A stretch of DNA of 64,000 nt, from contig NC_089238.1 of assembly GCF_963924675.1 (NCBI RefSeq), forward strand, positions 47,324,879-47,388,878. The letters run 5' to 3'. The stretch comes from Phocoena phocoena (taxonomy: Eukaryota > Chordata > Mammalia > Artiodactyla > Phocoenidae). Below are positions 1 through 11,630 of this stretch, piece by piece. The position numbers and the translations under genes were made by a program. Within the stretch, counting starts at the first letter, position 1, and each line of letters begins with the position of its first letter. The notes beneath the pieces were generated by a model that was given only the letters and a program-made list of their open reading frames with translations, was not told the DNA's origin and did no database searches.

Positions 1-21
1 TAGTGCAAAAAAAAAAAAAAA
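1..21 (+). repeat. A-run at the window edge
   Basis: A short head followed by about 14 A residues sits directly before L1 sequence. It may be the 3' tail of a type B SINE cut by the window edge, since that type ends in a CGC-A(n) junction, but too little is visible to decide. Confidence 0.4.
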
Positions 22-2382
22 TCTTCCAACAAACAAAAGTCCAGGACCAGATGGCTTCACAGGTGAATTCTATCAAACATCTAGAGAAAAGCTAACACCC
101 ATCCTTCTCAAACTCTTCCAAAAAATTGCAGAGGACAGAACACTCCCAAACTCATATTACAAGGCCACCATCACCCTGATACCAAAACAAGACAAAGATA
201 CAACAAAAAAAGAAAATTACAGACCAATATCGCTGATGAATATAGATACAAAAATCCTCAACAAAACACTAGCAAACAGAATCAAACAACACATTAAAAG
301 GATCATACACCATGATCAAATGGGATTTATCCCAAGGATGCAAGGTTTCTTCAATATATGCAAATCAATCAATGTGATACACCATATTAACAAATTGAAG
401 AAGAAAACCACAGGATCATCTCAATAGATGCAGAAAAAGCTTCTGACAAAATTCAACACCCATTTATGATAAAAAAAACTCTCCAGAAAGTGGTAATAGA
501 GGGAACCTACTTGAACATAATAAAGGCCATATACGACAAACCCACAGCAAACATCATTCTCAATGGTGAAAAACTGAAAGCATTTCTTCTACGATCAGGA
601 ACAAGACAAGGATGTCTACTCTTGCCACTATTATTCAACATAGTTTTGTAAGTCGTAGCCATGGCAATCAGAGAAGAAAAAGAAATAAACGGAATCCAAA
701 TTGGAAAAGAAGTAAAACTGTCACTGTTTGCAGATGACATGATACTATACATAGAGAATCCTAAAGATGCCACCAGGAAACTACTAGAGTTAATCAGTGA
801 ATTTTATAAAGTTGCAGGATACAAAATTAATGCACAGAAATCTCTTGCATTCCTACACACTAACAACAAAAGATAAGAAAGAGAAATTAAGGACACAATC
901 CCATTCACCATTGCAACAAAAAGAATAAAATACCCAGGAATAAACCTACCTAAGGAGGCAAAAGACGTGTACTCAGAAAACTATATGACACTGATGAAAG
1001 AAATCAAAGCTGACACAAAAAGATGGAGAGATATAACATGTTCTTGGATTGGAAGAATCAATATTCTAAAGATGACTATACAACCCAAAGCAATCTACAG
1101 ATTCAATGCAATCCCTATCAAATTACCAGTGGCATTTTTTACAGAACCAGAACAAAAAATCTTAAAATTTGTATGGAGACACAAAAGACCCCGAATAGCC
1201 AAAGCAGTATTGAAGGAAAACAACAGAGCTGGAGGAATCAGCCTCCCAGACTTCAGACTATACTACAAAGCTACAGTAATCAAGACAACATAGGACTGGC
1301 ATAAAAACAGAAATATAGATCAATGGAACAGGATAGAAGACTGAGAGATAAACCCACACATGTATGGTCAACTAACCTATGAGAAAGGAGGCAAGGATAT
1401 ACAATGGAGAAAAGACAGTCTCTTCAATAAGTAGTGCTGGGAAAACTGGACAGCTACATGTAAAAGAATGAAATTAGAACACTCCCTAACACCATACACA
1501 AAAATAAACTCAAAATGGATTAGAGACCTAAATGTAAGACCGGACACTGTAAAACTCTTAGAGAAAAACACAGGAAGAACATTCTTTGACATAAATCACT
1601 GCAAGATCTTTTTGACCCACCTCCTAGAGAAATGGAAATAAAAACAAAAATAAACAAATGGGACCTAATGAAACTTCAAAGCTTTTGCACAGCAAAGGAA
1701 ACCATAAACAAGACGGAAAGACAACCCTCAGAATGGGAAAAATATTTGCAAATGAATCAATGGACAAAGGATTAACCTCCAAAATATATAAACAGCTCAT
1801 GCAGCTCAATATTAAAAAAACAAACAGGGCTTCCCTGGTGGCACAGTGGTTGAGAGTCCGCCTGCTGATACAGGGGACACGGGTTTGTGGCCCGGTCTGG
1901 GAAGATCCCACATGCCGCAGAGCGGCTGGGCCCATGAGGCATGGCCGCTGAGCCTGTGCATCTGCGTCCGGAGCCTGTGCTCTGCAACGGGAGAGGCCAC
2001 AACAGTGAGAGGCCCGCGTACCGCAAAAAAAAGAAACCCAATCCAAAAATGGGCAGAAGACCTAAATAGACATTTCTCCAAAAAAGACATACAGATGGCC
2101 AAGAAGCACATGAAAAGCTGCTCAACATCACTAATTATTAGAGAAATGCTAATCAACACTACAATGAGGTATCACCTCACACCAGTTAGAATGGGCATCA
2201 TCAGAATATCTACAAACAACAAATGCTGGAGAGGGTGTGGAGAAAAGGGAACCCTCCTGCACTGTTGGTGGGAATGTAAATTGATACAGCCACTGTGGAG
2301 AATAGTATGGAGGTTCCTTAAGAAACTAAAAATAGAACTATCATATGACCCAGCAATCCCACTACTGGGCATATACCCTTGA
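22..2382 (+). pseudogene. L1 ORF2 remnant (reverse transcriptase to C-terminal zinc knuckle)
   Basis: This is the decayed second ORF of an L1 LINE, which in intact copies makes the endonuclease/reverse transcriptase for target-primed insertion. Visible blocks in order are the RT start ([13 protein letters not shown], about 48-86), GFIP (about 324-336), QGCLL (about 607-621), the catalytic FADDM (727-741), the thumb region (to about 1290), and the C-terminal [20 protein letters not shown] cysteine motif (about 2223-2282). It is split by several frameshifts and in-frame stops and by a SINE at 1828. The FADDM aspartates are intact, unlike the copy at 38381. It cannot make a functional protein. 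Confidence 0.9.
1828..2033 (+). mobile_element. Type B CHR-type SINE inside L1
   Basis: It starts with the GGCTTCCCTGGTGGCACAGTGG head (Pol III A box), has a degraded B box and the type B centre, and ends in CGTACCGC plus an A-run. It interrupts L1 ORF2 at an A-rich site, so it is younger than that L1. Confidence 0.92.
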
Positions 2383-2760
2383 GAAAACCATAATTCAAAG
2401 AGTCATGTACCACAATGTTCATTGCAGCACTATTTAAAATAGCCAGGTCATGGAAGCAACCTAAATGCCCATCAAGAGATGAATGGATAAAGAAGAGACT
2501 GTCATACAGAGTGAAGTAAGTCAGAAAGAGAAAAACAAATATCGTATATTAACGTATATATGTGGAACCTAGAAAAATGGTACAGATAAACCGGTTTGCA
2601 GGGCAGAAATTGAGACACTGATGTAGAGAACAATCGTATAGACACCAAGACGGGAAAGCGGCGGGAGCTGGGTAGTGGTGGTGGGATGAACTGGGAGATT
2701 GGGATCGACATATATACACTAATATGTATAAAATAGATAACTAATAAGAACCTGCTGTAT

Positions 2761-2885
2761 AAAAAAAAAAAAAATTCAAAAAAAAGAATAAAAAAAGAAA
2801 GGAAGAACAAAAAGAAAGAAAAGGAAGAAAAGAAAGGAAGGTAGGCAGGCAGGCAGGAAGGAAGGAAAAGAAAAAAAAAGGCAAC
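2761..2885 (+). repeat. Purine-only simple repeat
   Basis: Irregular A, GAAA, GGAAG and GGCA runs follow the L1 3' end. It probably grew from the L1 poly(A) tail. Confidence 0.85.
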
Positions 2886-2899
2886 TTCACTTAAGAACA

Positions 2900-3050
2900 A
2901 AGCAGCAGTTTGCTGAGAGTCTGCCACGAGCACTACATTTGCCCATTTGTGGAGGAGGAAGCTGAAATTAGGGTGGTCACACTCCAGGACATGGCTGTGG
3001 TGGGGTGCAAAGCCCTGGTCTGCCTGACTCCAAGCTTGAAATCATGAGAG
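2900..3050 (-). mobile_element. MIR SINE remnant
   Basis: The plus strand reads like the reverse of MIR: GAGGAAGCTGAAAT, a GGTCACAC core, then CTGGTCTGCCTGACTCCAAG. It is highly diverged, as expected for an ancient mammalian MIR. Confidence 0.65.
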
Positions 3051-3129
3051 TGAGAAGCTCACAGATGTGGAGGTCCCCCCAAATCTAAGACATATCTACA
3101 GGGGAGGTGTCTCCATGATGGTATAAAAA

Positions 3130-3262
3130 CATGGCGGCGTTGTTGGTCTATTACTTTTGGACAAACACACTGTCATTATGCAAGATGTTCACATTAGGGG
3201 AACCTGGGTGGAGGGTACATGGTATTCTCTGTTCTATCTCTGCAACTCTTCCATAAATCTTA
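3130..3262 (+). mobile_element. Old L1M 3' UTR fragment
   Basis: It contains the L1M 3' UTR signature CAAGATGTTCACATTAGGGG followed by a diverged ACATGGTATTCTCTGT block. The same module recurs at 3425 and 31950. Confidence 0.6.
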
Positions 3263-3424
3263 CGTTTATTTATTTCCTTAAATGTGGCAGAGAAAAGGAG
3301 AAAGTATTATTTAAAAAATTGCTGCCTAAATGCAATGGGATAGTCTGGATTGGATCCTGGAATAGCAAAAGGACATTCAAAGGAAAACTGGAATAAAGTT
3401 TAGGGTTTGGTTAAGAGTTCTGTC

Positions 3425-3600
3425 CCACTGTTGATATCTTAATTTTGACAAATGTTCCATGGTCATGTAAGATGTTAAAATTAGGGGAAGCTGGATGAAA
3501 AATACATGAGAACTCTATCATTTTAGCAACTTGTCTGAAATAAACTATTCAGGTTATTCACTATAAAATTATTCTAAAATAAGACCCTTGCTTTTATTAA
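3425..3600 (+). mobile_element. Old L1M 3' UTR fragment
   Basis: It repeats the TAAGATGTTAAAATTAGGGG signature seen at 3180 and continues to a TTATTCTAAAATAAGA end typical of L1M 3' termini. It is either a second element or a duplicated part of the one at 3130. Confidence 0.6.
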
Positions 3601-3629
3601 AAAACCTAAAGCAGTAAAAAATTAAGTGA

Positions 3630-4044
3630 GGACTTCCCTGGCGGCGCAGTGGTTAAGAATCCACCTGCCAATGCAGGGGACACAGGTTCGATCCCTGGTC
3701 CAGGAAGATCCCACATCCACGGAGCAACTAAGCCTGTGTGCCGCAACACTGAGCCTGAACTCTAGAGCCTGCGAGCCACAACTACTGAAGCCCATGCGCC
3801 CTAGATCCCTTGCGCCACAACTACTGAAGCCCGTGTGCTCTAGGGCCCACGTGCCACAACTACTGAGCCCATGTCCTGCAACTACTGAAGCTCACGTGTC
3901 TAGAACCCGTGTTCTGCAACAAGAGAAGCCACTGCAATGAGAAGCCCACGCACTGCAACGAAGAGTAGTCCCTGCTTGCTGCAACTAGAGAAAGCCCATG
4001 TGTAGGAACAAAGACCCAACGCAGCCAAAAATAAATAAATAAAT
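3630..4044 (+). mobile_element. Type A CHR-type SINE
   Basis: Complete head with A box and B box (GGTTCGATCCC), repeated CCACAACTACTGA blocks, a CAGCCAAAAATAAATAAAT tail, and a 13-bp target-site duplication (TSD) AAAAATTAAGTGA at 3617-3629 and 4045-4057. The internal CAACTACTGA module is expanded relative to other copies. Confidence 0.95.
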
Positions 4045-4057
4045 AAAAATTAAGTGA

Positions 4058-4714
4058 AGTAAATATTCTATATACCATATTTATAATTGTATTTGTAATG
4101 AAATACAATTTTATTAAAAATGAGGTTAATTTATTAAATCTTAATTCTTAAATAGATATCTTTTCATATTCTATTTTATGAAATGGGAAGTAAGCATAAA
4201 GCTCTCCTGCCAAGAGTGGTGGTCTCCAGGAAAAGCATTTGTGCAACTGAGTTGCAAGCTAAATCTGCTTTCCCAGATAAACTATGGTTATTCATACTTG
4301 GGTACTTGGCAGACATCTTCTCATTTCTGAGAAATGAAAGAAGTCTGTCATTTGAAGGAGAACAACTGACAGTATTTGCTGCCAATGATAATTCTGAGCT
4401 TTAAAATTCTGGAAAACTTGTATCTACCACTGTTAGCTGGACAGCTTCCCGGTACTTGAAGACTTTCTGATGAGATTGGTGGTGATACTAATGAATATAA
4501 CTTGTTAATGAAATCAGTCAACATTAGAACTGTACAACCCAGTGAACTAGTATTTTCCAAATAACTAATGCATGGTGTTACAAATCATGCATATTGGTAA
4601 AAAAAAAGAAATTCATTCAAAATGCAAGACCAAAGATTTTAATGTAATAGTACAAAATCTGATCAGTTTTCAGATTCCACATCGCAATTAAAGTTTAAGA
4701 TACTACCATTGGAG
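4058..4714. other. AT-rich intron, nothing recognised
   Basis: Single-copy-looking sequence with no repeat family, splice-site pair or long reading frame that I can support. Confidence 0.5.
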
Positions 4715-5402
4715 GGACTTCCCTGGTGGTCCAGTGGTTAAAAATCCACCTGCCAGGACTTCTCTGGTGGCACAGTGGTTAAGAATCTGCCTGCCAATGC
4801 AGGGGACATGGGTTTGAGCCCTGGTCTGGAAGGATCCCATGTGCTATGGAGCAACTAAACCCGTGCGCCAAAACTACTGAGCCTGTGCTCTAGAGCCCGC
4901 GTGCCACAACTACTGAGCCCGCGTGCCACAACTACTGAAGCCCACGTGCCTGAAGCCTGTGCTCCGCAACAAGAGAAGCCACCGCAGTGAGAATCCCGTG
5001 CACTGCAATGAAGAGTAGCCCCCACTCACTGCAACTAGAGAAAGCCTGCACACAGCAACGAAGACCCAACGCGGTCGAAAATAAATTAAAAAAAAAAAAG
5101 AGTCTACCTGCCAATGCAGGGGACACGGGTTTGAGCCCTGGTCTGGGAAGATCCCACATGCTGCGGAGCAACTAAGCCCGTGCGCCGCAACTACAGAGCC
5201 TGCGCTCTAGAGCCCGCATGCTGCAACTACTGAAGCCCGTGCTCCACAAGAGAAGTCAACACAATGAGATGCTCGTGCACCTCAACAAAGAGCAGCCCCT
5301 GCTCGCTGCAACTAGAGAAAGCCTGCGCTCAGCAATGAAGACCGAGTACAGCCAAAAAAATAAAGAAAACAAAACAAACAAATCAACCGTAGGAAAAAAA
5401 TA
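4715..5402 (+). mobile_element. Type A CHR-type SINE split by another SINE
   Basis: The head is at 4715-4754 and the rest at 5099-5360, with an A-rich tail to about 5402. The two parts join in register at the CACCTGCC/CTACCTGCC site. Its own TSD is an imperfect ~17 bp (ACTACCATTGGAG before, ACTACCACTGGAG after). Confidence 0.9.
4755..5098 (+). mobile_element. Type A SINE nested in a SINE
   Basis: A complete type A copy inserted about 40 bp into the older copy starting at 4715. It is bounded by a diverged target duplication (ATCCACCTGCC before, GTCTACCTGCC after) and ends in AAAATAAATT plus an A-run. Confidence 0.92.
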
Positions 5403-5419
5403 AGAAACTACCACTGGAG

Positions 5420-6435
5420 AACTTCATGTATTAAATAAAGACACTCAAGTGTTTGAATTTGGTGTGCTGATGAATTAGGTGCTAATGCATAAAGCCACCC
5501 ACAGTGGCTGTGTTTTGTTAAGCTAGTTGATGTTTAGTATTATGTTTTTAAACAGGGAAATCAAGGCGCTGCTTTTTCAAGAGGGGAGTTATATAAAATA
5601 TTCTCTTTATTTGATGGATTGTGCTACCTAATGAAGCATGCCTGCAGCAAAATAAGGAGGAAGGGCTGATGTTGTCTTTGGCCCTTTTGCTGTTGGAGTT
5701 CCTCTGAGACAGCCTGCAGCATGTCCCTGAAGGCATGCTCTATGCCTGCAACCCTGCTTCTAAGGCTTCCAGGGAAAATCACAGAGCTACACAGATCCCA
5801 CAAACCTATCATTTCCAAACTCAGACCTGCTTGCTCAGAAATCCTAGGGAGTGACTGTTTAGGAAGCTCCCCTTTCCCATTTCCCAGAGACCATCCCAAC
5901 CACCACCACACTCCTTGAGTCCCTAACATCACCTCCTCTTTCCTGTAGGGAGTAAATAGGAGCTATCAAGCAGGAACTCTTTTAACTTCCAGGTCATTTC
6001 CCTACGTGGAGGCTCTAAGTGTGTATTCTCGTAGCTTCTATTCCAAAACTAATGCATGCCCCTGAGCTGAGAATTCCATCCATCTTTTCCCACCTCCTCA
6101 GCAACGTCACTTGTTTAAATACACCTCTTTCCTCTATTTTAGCTTTTCCCTCTGTAGCTGCTCCAAAAGTCTGACCTCACTTGCTCTACCCCTTCCACAG
6201 CCCTCACTCCTTCCTTCTCCCACTGCCATTTGGGCTCTGGCTTACTCCTCCTTTGAAACCACCTGGTGGAGGTCGCCAATGATGTCCTAGTTACCAAAGG
6301 CAAAAGAACCTTCTCTCCCTCTTCCTTTTGTTGTAGGTACTGGGAATGTGGGAGTTCTGGACATTTTAAATTACTGAATTGAGACCATTATTTAGAGTTA
6401 AAGATCTCAGAAAAATAAGGCTCAGCTAGAGAGTT
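5420..6435. other. Intron, mostly unassigned
   Basis: No exon or clear repeat was seen at 5420-6050. The part at 6050-6310 (CTCACTCCTTCC, then TGGAGGTCGCCAATGATGTCC) looks like an old dispersed mammalian repeat, but I cannot name its class. Confidence 0.45.
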
Positions 6436-6439
6436 CATC

Positions 6440-6565
6440 CAAAGCATAATAGGAGAGGCACAGAGAAATTAAGACACTTCTCAGTATTCTATAATTAGGA
6501 AGTAGCAGATCGGGACTTTGAAGCCAAGAAGCTAGGCTCCTGCTGGCTTAACCTCTCATTAAACT
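6440..6565 (-). mobile_element. MIR SINE remnant
   Basis: Reversed MIR order: GGCACAGAGAAATTAAGACA, CAGTATTCTATAATTAGGAAG, then GGGACTTTGAAGCC and GCTAGGCTCCTG. Strongly diverged. Confidence 0.7.
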
Positions 6566-6589
6566 GCTACTTCTAGTCTCCTGTATTTT

Positions 6590-6850
6590 TTAAAATTATG
6601 TACTTCAGAGGCTTTCCCCATAAGTACATACTGATCTCAGTGTTTAATGGCTGCATTATATTCTATTGTGTAGATATACTATATTTCATTAGTCACATAT
6701 TGATTGGTATTTAGACTCTTCAGTTTTGCTATAACAAAAAAAAAGTTGTAATAAACTTTCTTAAAGAAAAGAAACTACCATCATTCATATTTTGGTGTAG
6801 TACCACAAAATGATATCCAAAATTATCTAAACAGCTATTAAAATATGCCT
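6590..6850 (-). mobile_element. Old L1 fragment
   Basis: AATGGCTGCATTATATTCTA followed by TTGTGTAGATATACTATATT is the reverse complement of the late ORF2 region of L1. It is short and diverged, and the right edge is uncertain. Confidence 0.65.
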
Positions 6851-6933
6851 TCCTTTTCCAACTACGTATCTGTATGAGGCTGGCTTTTCTTCATATCATT
6901 CAACCAATATAACATATTAAAACAGACTGAACA

Positions 6934-7267
6934 GGGCTTCCCTGGTGGGACAGTGGTTTAGAATCCGCCTGCCAATACAGGGTACATGGGTTTGAGCCCT
7001 GGTCCGGGAAGATCCCACATGCCACAGAGCAATGAAGCCCATGCAGCACAACTACTGAGCCTGCACTCTAGAGCCCGTGAGCCACAACTACTGAGCCCAC
7101 GTGCCACAACGACTGAAGCCTGCGTGCCTAGAGCCCGTGCTCTGCAACAAGAGAAGCCACTGCAATGAGAAGCCAGCACACTGCAATGAAGAGTAGCCCC
7201 CACTCGCTGCAACTAGAGAAAGCCTGCGGGCAGCAATGAAGACCAAACACAGCCAAAAAAAAAAAAA
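6934..7267 (+). mobile_element. Type A CHR-type SINE
   Basis: Complete copy with both Pol III boxes, ending CACAGCCA plus an A-run. TSD AAAACAGACTGAAC before, AAAAAGACTGAACG after. The tail is a plain A-run with no AATAAA repeats. Confidence 0.95.
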
Positions 7268-7372
7268 GACTGAACGGAGCAGCAGACCTGAGAATCCAGC
7301 TATCCTCTATTAAACCAGACATTAAAGAGAGAAAATCACACCATGACTCTAATCTGTTGGTAAATATACTTA

Positions 7373-7770
7373 TTAAGCAACCTAAATGCCCATCAACAAA
7401 GGAATGGATAAAGAAGATGTGGTACATATATACAATAGAATATTACTCAGCCATAAAAAGGAACGAAATTGTGCCATTTGCAGAGACGTGGATGAACTGA
7501 GAGACTGTCATACAGAGCAAAATAAGTCAGAAAGAGAAAAAGAAATATCGTATATTAACACATATGTGTAATTAAAAAAAATGGTACAGACAAACCTATT
7601 TGCAAAGCAGAAATAGAGACACAGATGTAGAGAACAAACGTATGAACACCAAGGAGGGGGGTGGGTGGGATGGACTGGGAGACTGGGATTGATGTACGTA
7701 CACTACTGTGTACAAAGTAGATGGCTGGTGACAGCCTACTGTATAGCACAGGGGGAAAAAAAAAGAAGAT
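7373..7770 (+). mobile_element. L1 3' end (late ORF2 and 3' UTR)
   Basis: It begins in the ORF2 C-terminal coding block (AACCTAAATGCCCATCAACA, then GGAATATTACTCAGCCATAA in diverged form) and runs through a 3' UTR like that at 2500-2760, ending in an A-run near 7760. It is 5'-truncated and has stops. Confidence 0.9.
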
Positions 7771-7774
7771 ACAA

Positions 7775-8110
7775 TCTGTTTGCAAGACATATATTAAGTT
7801 AACCTTAAAAACGCATTCCCATATACATTAGGTGCAGACAAAAACTGTTTGATTCCACTTATACAAGGTACCTAGAATAGTCAAATTCAGAGTCAGAAAG
7901 TATATTGGTAGGTGCCCCCCGGGGAGGGGAATGGGGAGTTAGTGTTTAACAGGGACAGAGTTTCAGTATAGGAAGGTGAAAAATTTAGGAGATGGATGAT
8001 GGTGAGAGTTGCCTAACAATGTGAATGTACTTAGTGCCACTTAACTGTACAGTTAAATAAGGTTAAAATAATATGTTATATATTATGTCTTTTACCACGA
8101 TAAAAACAAT
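7775..8110 (+). mobile_element. Old L1M 3' UTR
   Basis: CACTTATACAAGGTACCTAG, a G-rich GGTGCCCCCCGGGGAGGGGA segment, TGTACTTAGTGCCAC and CTTTTACCACGATAAAAAC are in L1M 3' UTR order. The younger L1 at 7373 probably inserted into or beside it. Confidence 0.7.
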
Positions 8111-8267
8111 TTTTAGTAGTAGTATGTAGTTACTTGTTTATATTATGTTAACATGTATCAGAGTTCATTATTGTTATTTGAAAATGAGTTAATAAGTATT
8201 TAAAATTGTTCTCAGTTTTAACCTTTTATACTACAAATGACAGTTATAACCAACTCAGTAAATTTTT

Positions 8268-8500
8268 TTTTTTTTTTGCTTTCAATGCTGTTAGTTTCTA
8301 CTGCACAGCAAAATGAATCAGCTATATGTATACATATATCCCCTCTTTTTTGGATTTCCTTCCCATTTAGGTCATCACACAGCATTGAGTAGAGTTTCCT
8401 ATGTTATACAGTAGGTTCTCATTAGTTATCTATTTTACACATAGTATCATCAGTATTTATATGTCAATTCCAATCTGCCAATTCATCCCCCGCCCCCCAC
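8268..8500 (-). mobile_element. L1 3' end
   Basis: It starts with a T-run (reverse poly(A)) and continues TGTTAGTTTCTACTGCACAG, AGTAGGTTCTCATTAGTTAT and CATCCCCCGCCCCCCAC. That is the reverse of the 3' UTR seen at 2600-2760. It is a short 5'-truncated insertion. A likely hAT end (GCTTGAGAACTGCTG) follows at about 8510-8570. Confidence 0.85.
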
Positions 8501-8760
8501 TAGCACTCAATAATTTTGAAGAGTGCTAAGAGGTCCTGAGAACATAAAGCTTGAGAACTGCTGAGGTAGGGTAACATGCATACAAGCTCCTTTTCTCCAA
8601 TAGGGAAAAAAAAAAAAGCCAGATTCTTATTAACAGGGAATCATTCACACCACTGGCTCCAAAATAGCAAAGCTCTGCAGAGGCTGATATGCTGTGCAGT
8701 GAATCAAGCGTTGAAGTTTTAGTTAGTCCGTGCATTTAATTTTTACCCCCAAAGACTCTT

Positions 8761-9113
8761 TTTTAAAAATTTTATTTCTTTATTTTTATTTTTGGCTGAG
8801 TTGGGTCTTCATTGCTGCGCATGGACTTTCTCTAGTTGCTGCGAGCAGGGGCTGCTCTTCATTGTGGTGCGTGGTCTTCTCATTCTGGTGGCTTCTCTTT
8901 GTTGTGGAGCACAGGCTCTACGCACGTGGGCTTCAATACTTGTGGCACTCGGGCTCCGTAACTGTGGCTTGCAGGCTCTAGAGGACAGGCTCAGTAGTTG
9001 TGGCACCCGGGCTTAGTTGCTCCACAGCATGTGGGATCTTCCCGGACGAGGGCTCGAACCCGTGTCCCCTGCACTGGCAGATGGATTCTTAACCACTGCG
9101 CCACCAGGGAAGT
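8761..9113 (-). mobile_element. Type A CHR-type SINE with a T-run/A-run tail
   Basis: Read on the minus strand it has an intact A box and B box (GGTTCGAGCCC) and ends in AATAAAAATAAAG, then ATTTTT, then AAAAAA. Its TSD core CAAAGACTCTT lies at 8750-8760 and about 9137-9147. The 5' terminal bases of the SINE are missing and a C-rich block separates it from the right-hand TSD. Confidence 0.93.
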
Positions 9114-9140
9114 AACCCCCACCCCCCGCCCCCACCCAAA
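9114..9140. repeat. C-rich tract at a SINE 5' junction
   Basis: Three to four ACCCCC-like units lie between the SINE 5' end and the TSD. The target itself contains ACCCCC, so this looks like expansion of part of the duplicated target. On the transcribed minus strand it is a G-rich tract. Confidence 0.75.
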
Positions 9141-9149
9141 GACTCTTAA

Positions 9150-10740
9150 AGAGCAAAAAAGTAAGACAAAACAACAAAACCACCAAATCTCATGCCTTGG
9201 ATTTGCCAAACCACGAAGCCAGTCTTTCCTGAGACTCCATGCCTTTGCAGCCTGTTAGCAGTTTCCCTGACCATTACCACCTCCACTTAGTACTAAGGCA
9301 AGTGGCTTGCCTTCTATCAGATTCTCCTATCTTTTCTCCGGGGATAACAGTCCTAAGCAAATTTGGAGACATATTCAGCACCATTAAAAGTAACTGGTTT
9401 TGAATTCAGAATAAAGGGATAACTACCTCTGGCCTAACAGGGATGTGCTTCACTGTCTACTTGACTAGAGTCAATTTCGTAAGTACCATCTAAAGTTTTC
9501 AATGTTTTGTTTACTGTGCTATCAAACCCCACGTTTGCATTGCTAACGGATACACTCCAAAGAAAGCTGAAAACGATCTGCCAGAGAGAGAACTAGTTTT
9601 CTACTTGGCTGAATCTTGTGTACTTTCTACCTTTTCAGATGCTGGTCTCCCAATAGAGCTTGGAATAGCCATTTTGTGACTTACCCACACATACCTCTTA
9701 TCCAATCAAATAAAAAACGTCTTCTGGAAGGAGGTCCCTTATACAAGACAGCTTTATTTCACAGACTTGGGGACTTTGGAGTGGAAGTCAGGGAAGAGCT
9801 GGCAGTGTCTCTGAAGAGCATAATGCGTCTAATTAGTCTTAACCACTGACTGGGTGTTGAGGCACATGGCTGGGTAGTGAGTGAATAAAGTTCCTTGGAG
9901 CCAAAGTAGTGGGATAAATTCTAAATCCTGCATTAGATGAGTAAGAAAAGCCCTAGGGAAAATCAAGCAGAAAAATATCTATGGTACTGGAAGATAAGGA
10001 AAGTAAAACCATTTTTCTCTGAAGATCAATTTATACATGTAGAATTATATCCACTTATTTACTGTGTCATAATACAAATAATTTTAACTATAAGTGGGGT
10101 CCATGTAACTCTTATCAGTTACCAAGGCGTCACCAAAGCCTCAAGGCTACTGGACTATCCTATTAAGATTTAAATAAAATTGGTTCAATCTATCATCTCA
10201 CAGAGAAAAAACATGTTCCCGCCCACTCTCTTCTGTATATTCTTAGAGTCTTTTATTAGTTGCTTTCAGCTTCAATTTTTTGGGTTGTGTTGAATTTATA
10301 GCCTCTGCTCTGTCACTCATCTTTAGCACACACTGTCTATACACACAGTGTTACGCATGCTGGTACCCCATGATGGACAACAACGAATTCTGCCATCAAT
10401 GCAAAGCTGCAGGCCATATCACACTTTTCCAGAAAGCCTCAGGATGGAGGTGGGGGTGTTGGTGTGGAGGAGGGAAGCCTCAACCCAGCACAGTAAATGA
10501 CTCAGATGGAACAGAGAAATCAGCCATCTGTGTTGCTGGGAGTCCCTGGGAACTTTTTACCACCTATCTCTTCCTCTAAAGGTCCTAAAATGGTCAAGAA
10601 CTCTCTGGTATTGTATGTCAAATTTACAGAAAATTGTATATGTGTAATTTTTCTAGGAGGTAGGTCCTTAACTTTCATCAGATTTTCAAAAGCCTCAAGA
10701 TCCAAGAACAGTGAAGATGTACTTTATATTTAGATGAACA
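9150..10740. other. Intron, nothing recognised
   Basis: No repeat family, exon with paired splice sites, or RNA gene could be supported. Short reading frames are not conserved-looking and are uninterpretable. Confidence 0.45.
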
Positions 10741-11013
10741 TCAAAGTGCACTCTAATAGTAAACAAAATTGTCTCCCCACTAGATTAATTCAATCAGTAA
10801 TGGGGAAATGCAAATTAAAGCCACAGGACATACCATTTCACACTCATGAAACTGGCAATTCCGAAGTTTGCCAATGCCAAGGATTGGAGCAATAGGAACT
10901 CTCACTTGCTGCTAGACGGGTTCAACCACTTAGAAAAACAAAGACATAATCTTCTTAGGTTAACATTTAAACATATTCTAGACCCAGCAAATTCACTCTT
11001 AGGGCAGTTCTCA

Positions 11014-11165
11014 AACTGCTGGTTTTAACCCAATGGATCATGAATCAATTTAGTGGGTCACAACCAGTATTTTATTTTAATGAAAGTGAATGGAATAAAA
11101 TGTTATATTTTTACCTCATTACACATAAACAGTGCATTTTGCCTTATTATATTTCTTACTATGGG
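11014..11165 (+). mobile_element. hAT-type DNA transposon remnant
   Basis: It starts CAGTTCTCAAACTG, a hAT-Charlie-like terminus, and contains TTAGTGGGTCACAACCAG. It splits the surrounding L1M in register. A related copy lies at 51307-51576. Only one terminal repeat is clear. Confidence 0.6.
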
Positions 11166-11630
11166 GGTCATGGTTAAAAACATGTCCCAAAACAATGACC
11201 TGGAGAAACACCTACACACGTGCATAAGGAAACGTGTATGGGAATGCTCACAGCAATATTTTTCCAAGAGCAAAAAATGGGAAACAATAGAGGAAAATGC
11301 AAAAATTGTGGCATACTATGGAATATAATAAAGCAGTGAATATGACTGAACTAACGCTACCACATCAATGTGGATCTCAAAGTAAGGTTGACTGAAAAAA
11401 AATCAGTCAAAGAAGAATACATACTGTAAGACAACATATTTCAAGTTCAAAAATGAGCAAAACGAAATAATAAATGTTTCAGGGTACATACATGGTAACA
11501 AAAAAAAACTAAAGAAAAGTAAGAGAATGATAAAAATAAAAGTTAAGATGGTAGTTACCTCTTTGGGGTTGAAAGGGGATGCAAAACAGAAGGATACACA
11601 GGGAATTTCTAAAGTTTAATAATGCTTTCT

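Larger units (their letters stand above)
22..2760 (+). mobile_element. L1 LINE, ORF2 3' half and 3' UTR
   Basis: The sequence runs from the reverse transcriptase palm through the cysteine-rich C-terminus into a 3' UTR ending in an A-run near 2761. It is aligned by eye with the other L1 copies at 37609 and 63570, which share the [11 protein letters not shown] and [12 protein letters not shown] blocks. The 3' end differs from that of the 37609 copy, so a different L1 subfamily is likely. A type B SINE interrupts it at 1828-2033. Its left end may continue beyond the window. Confidence 0.93.
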
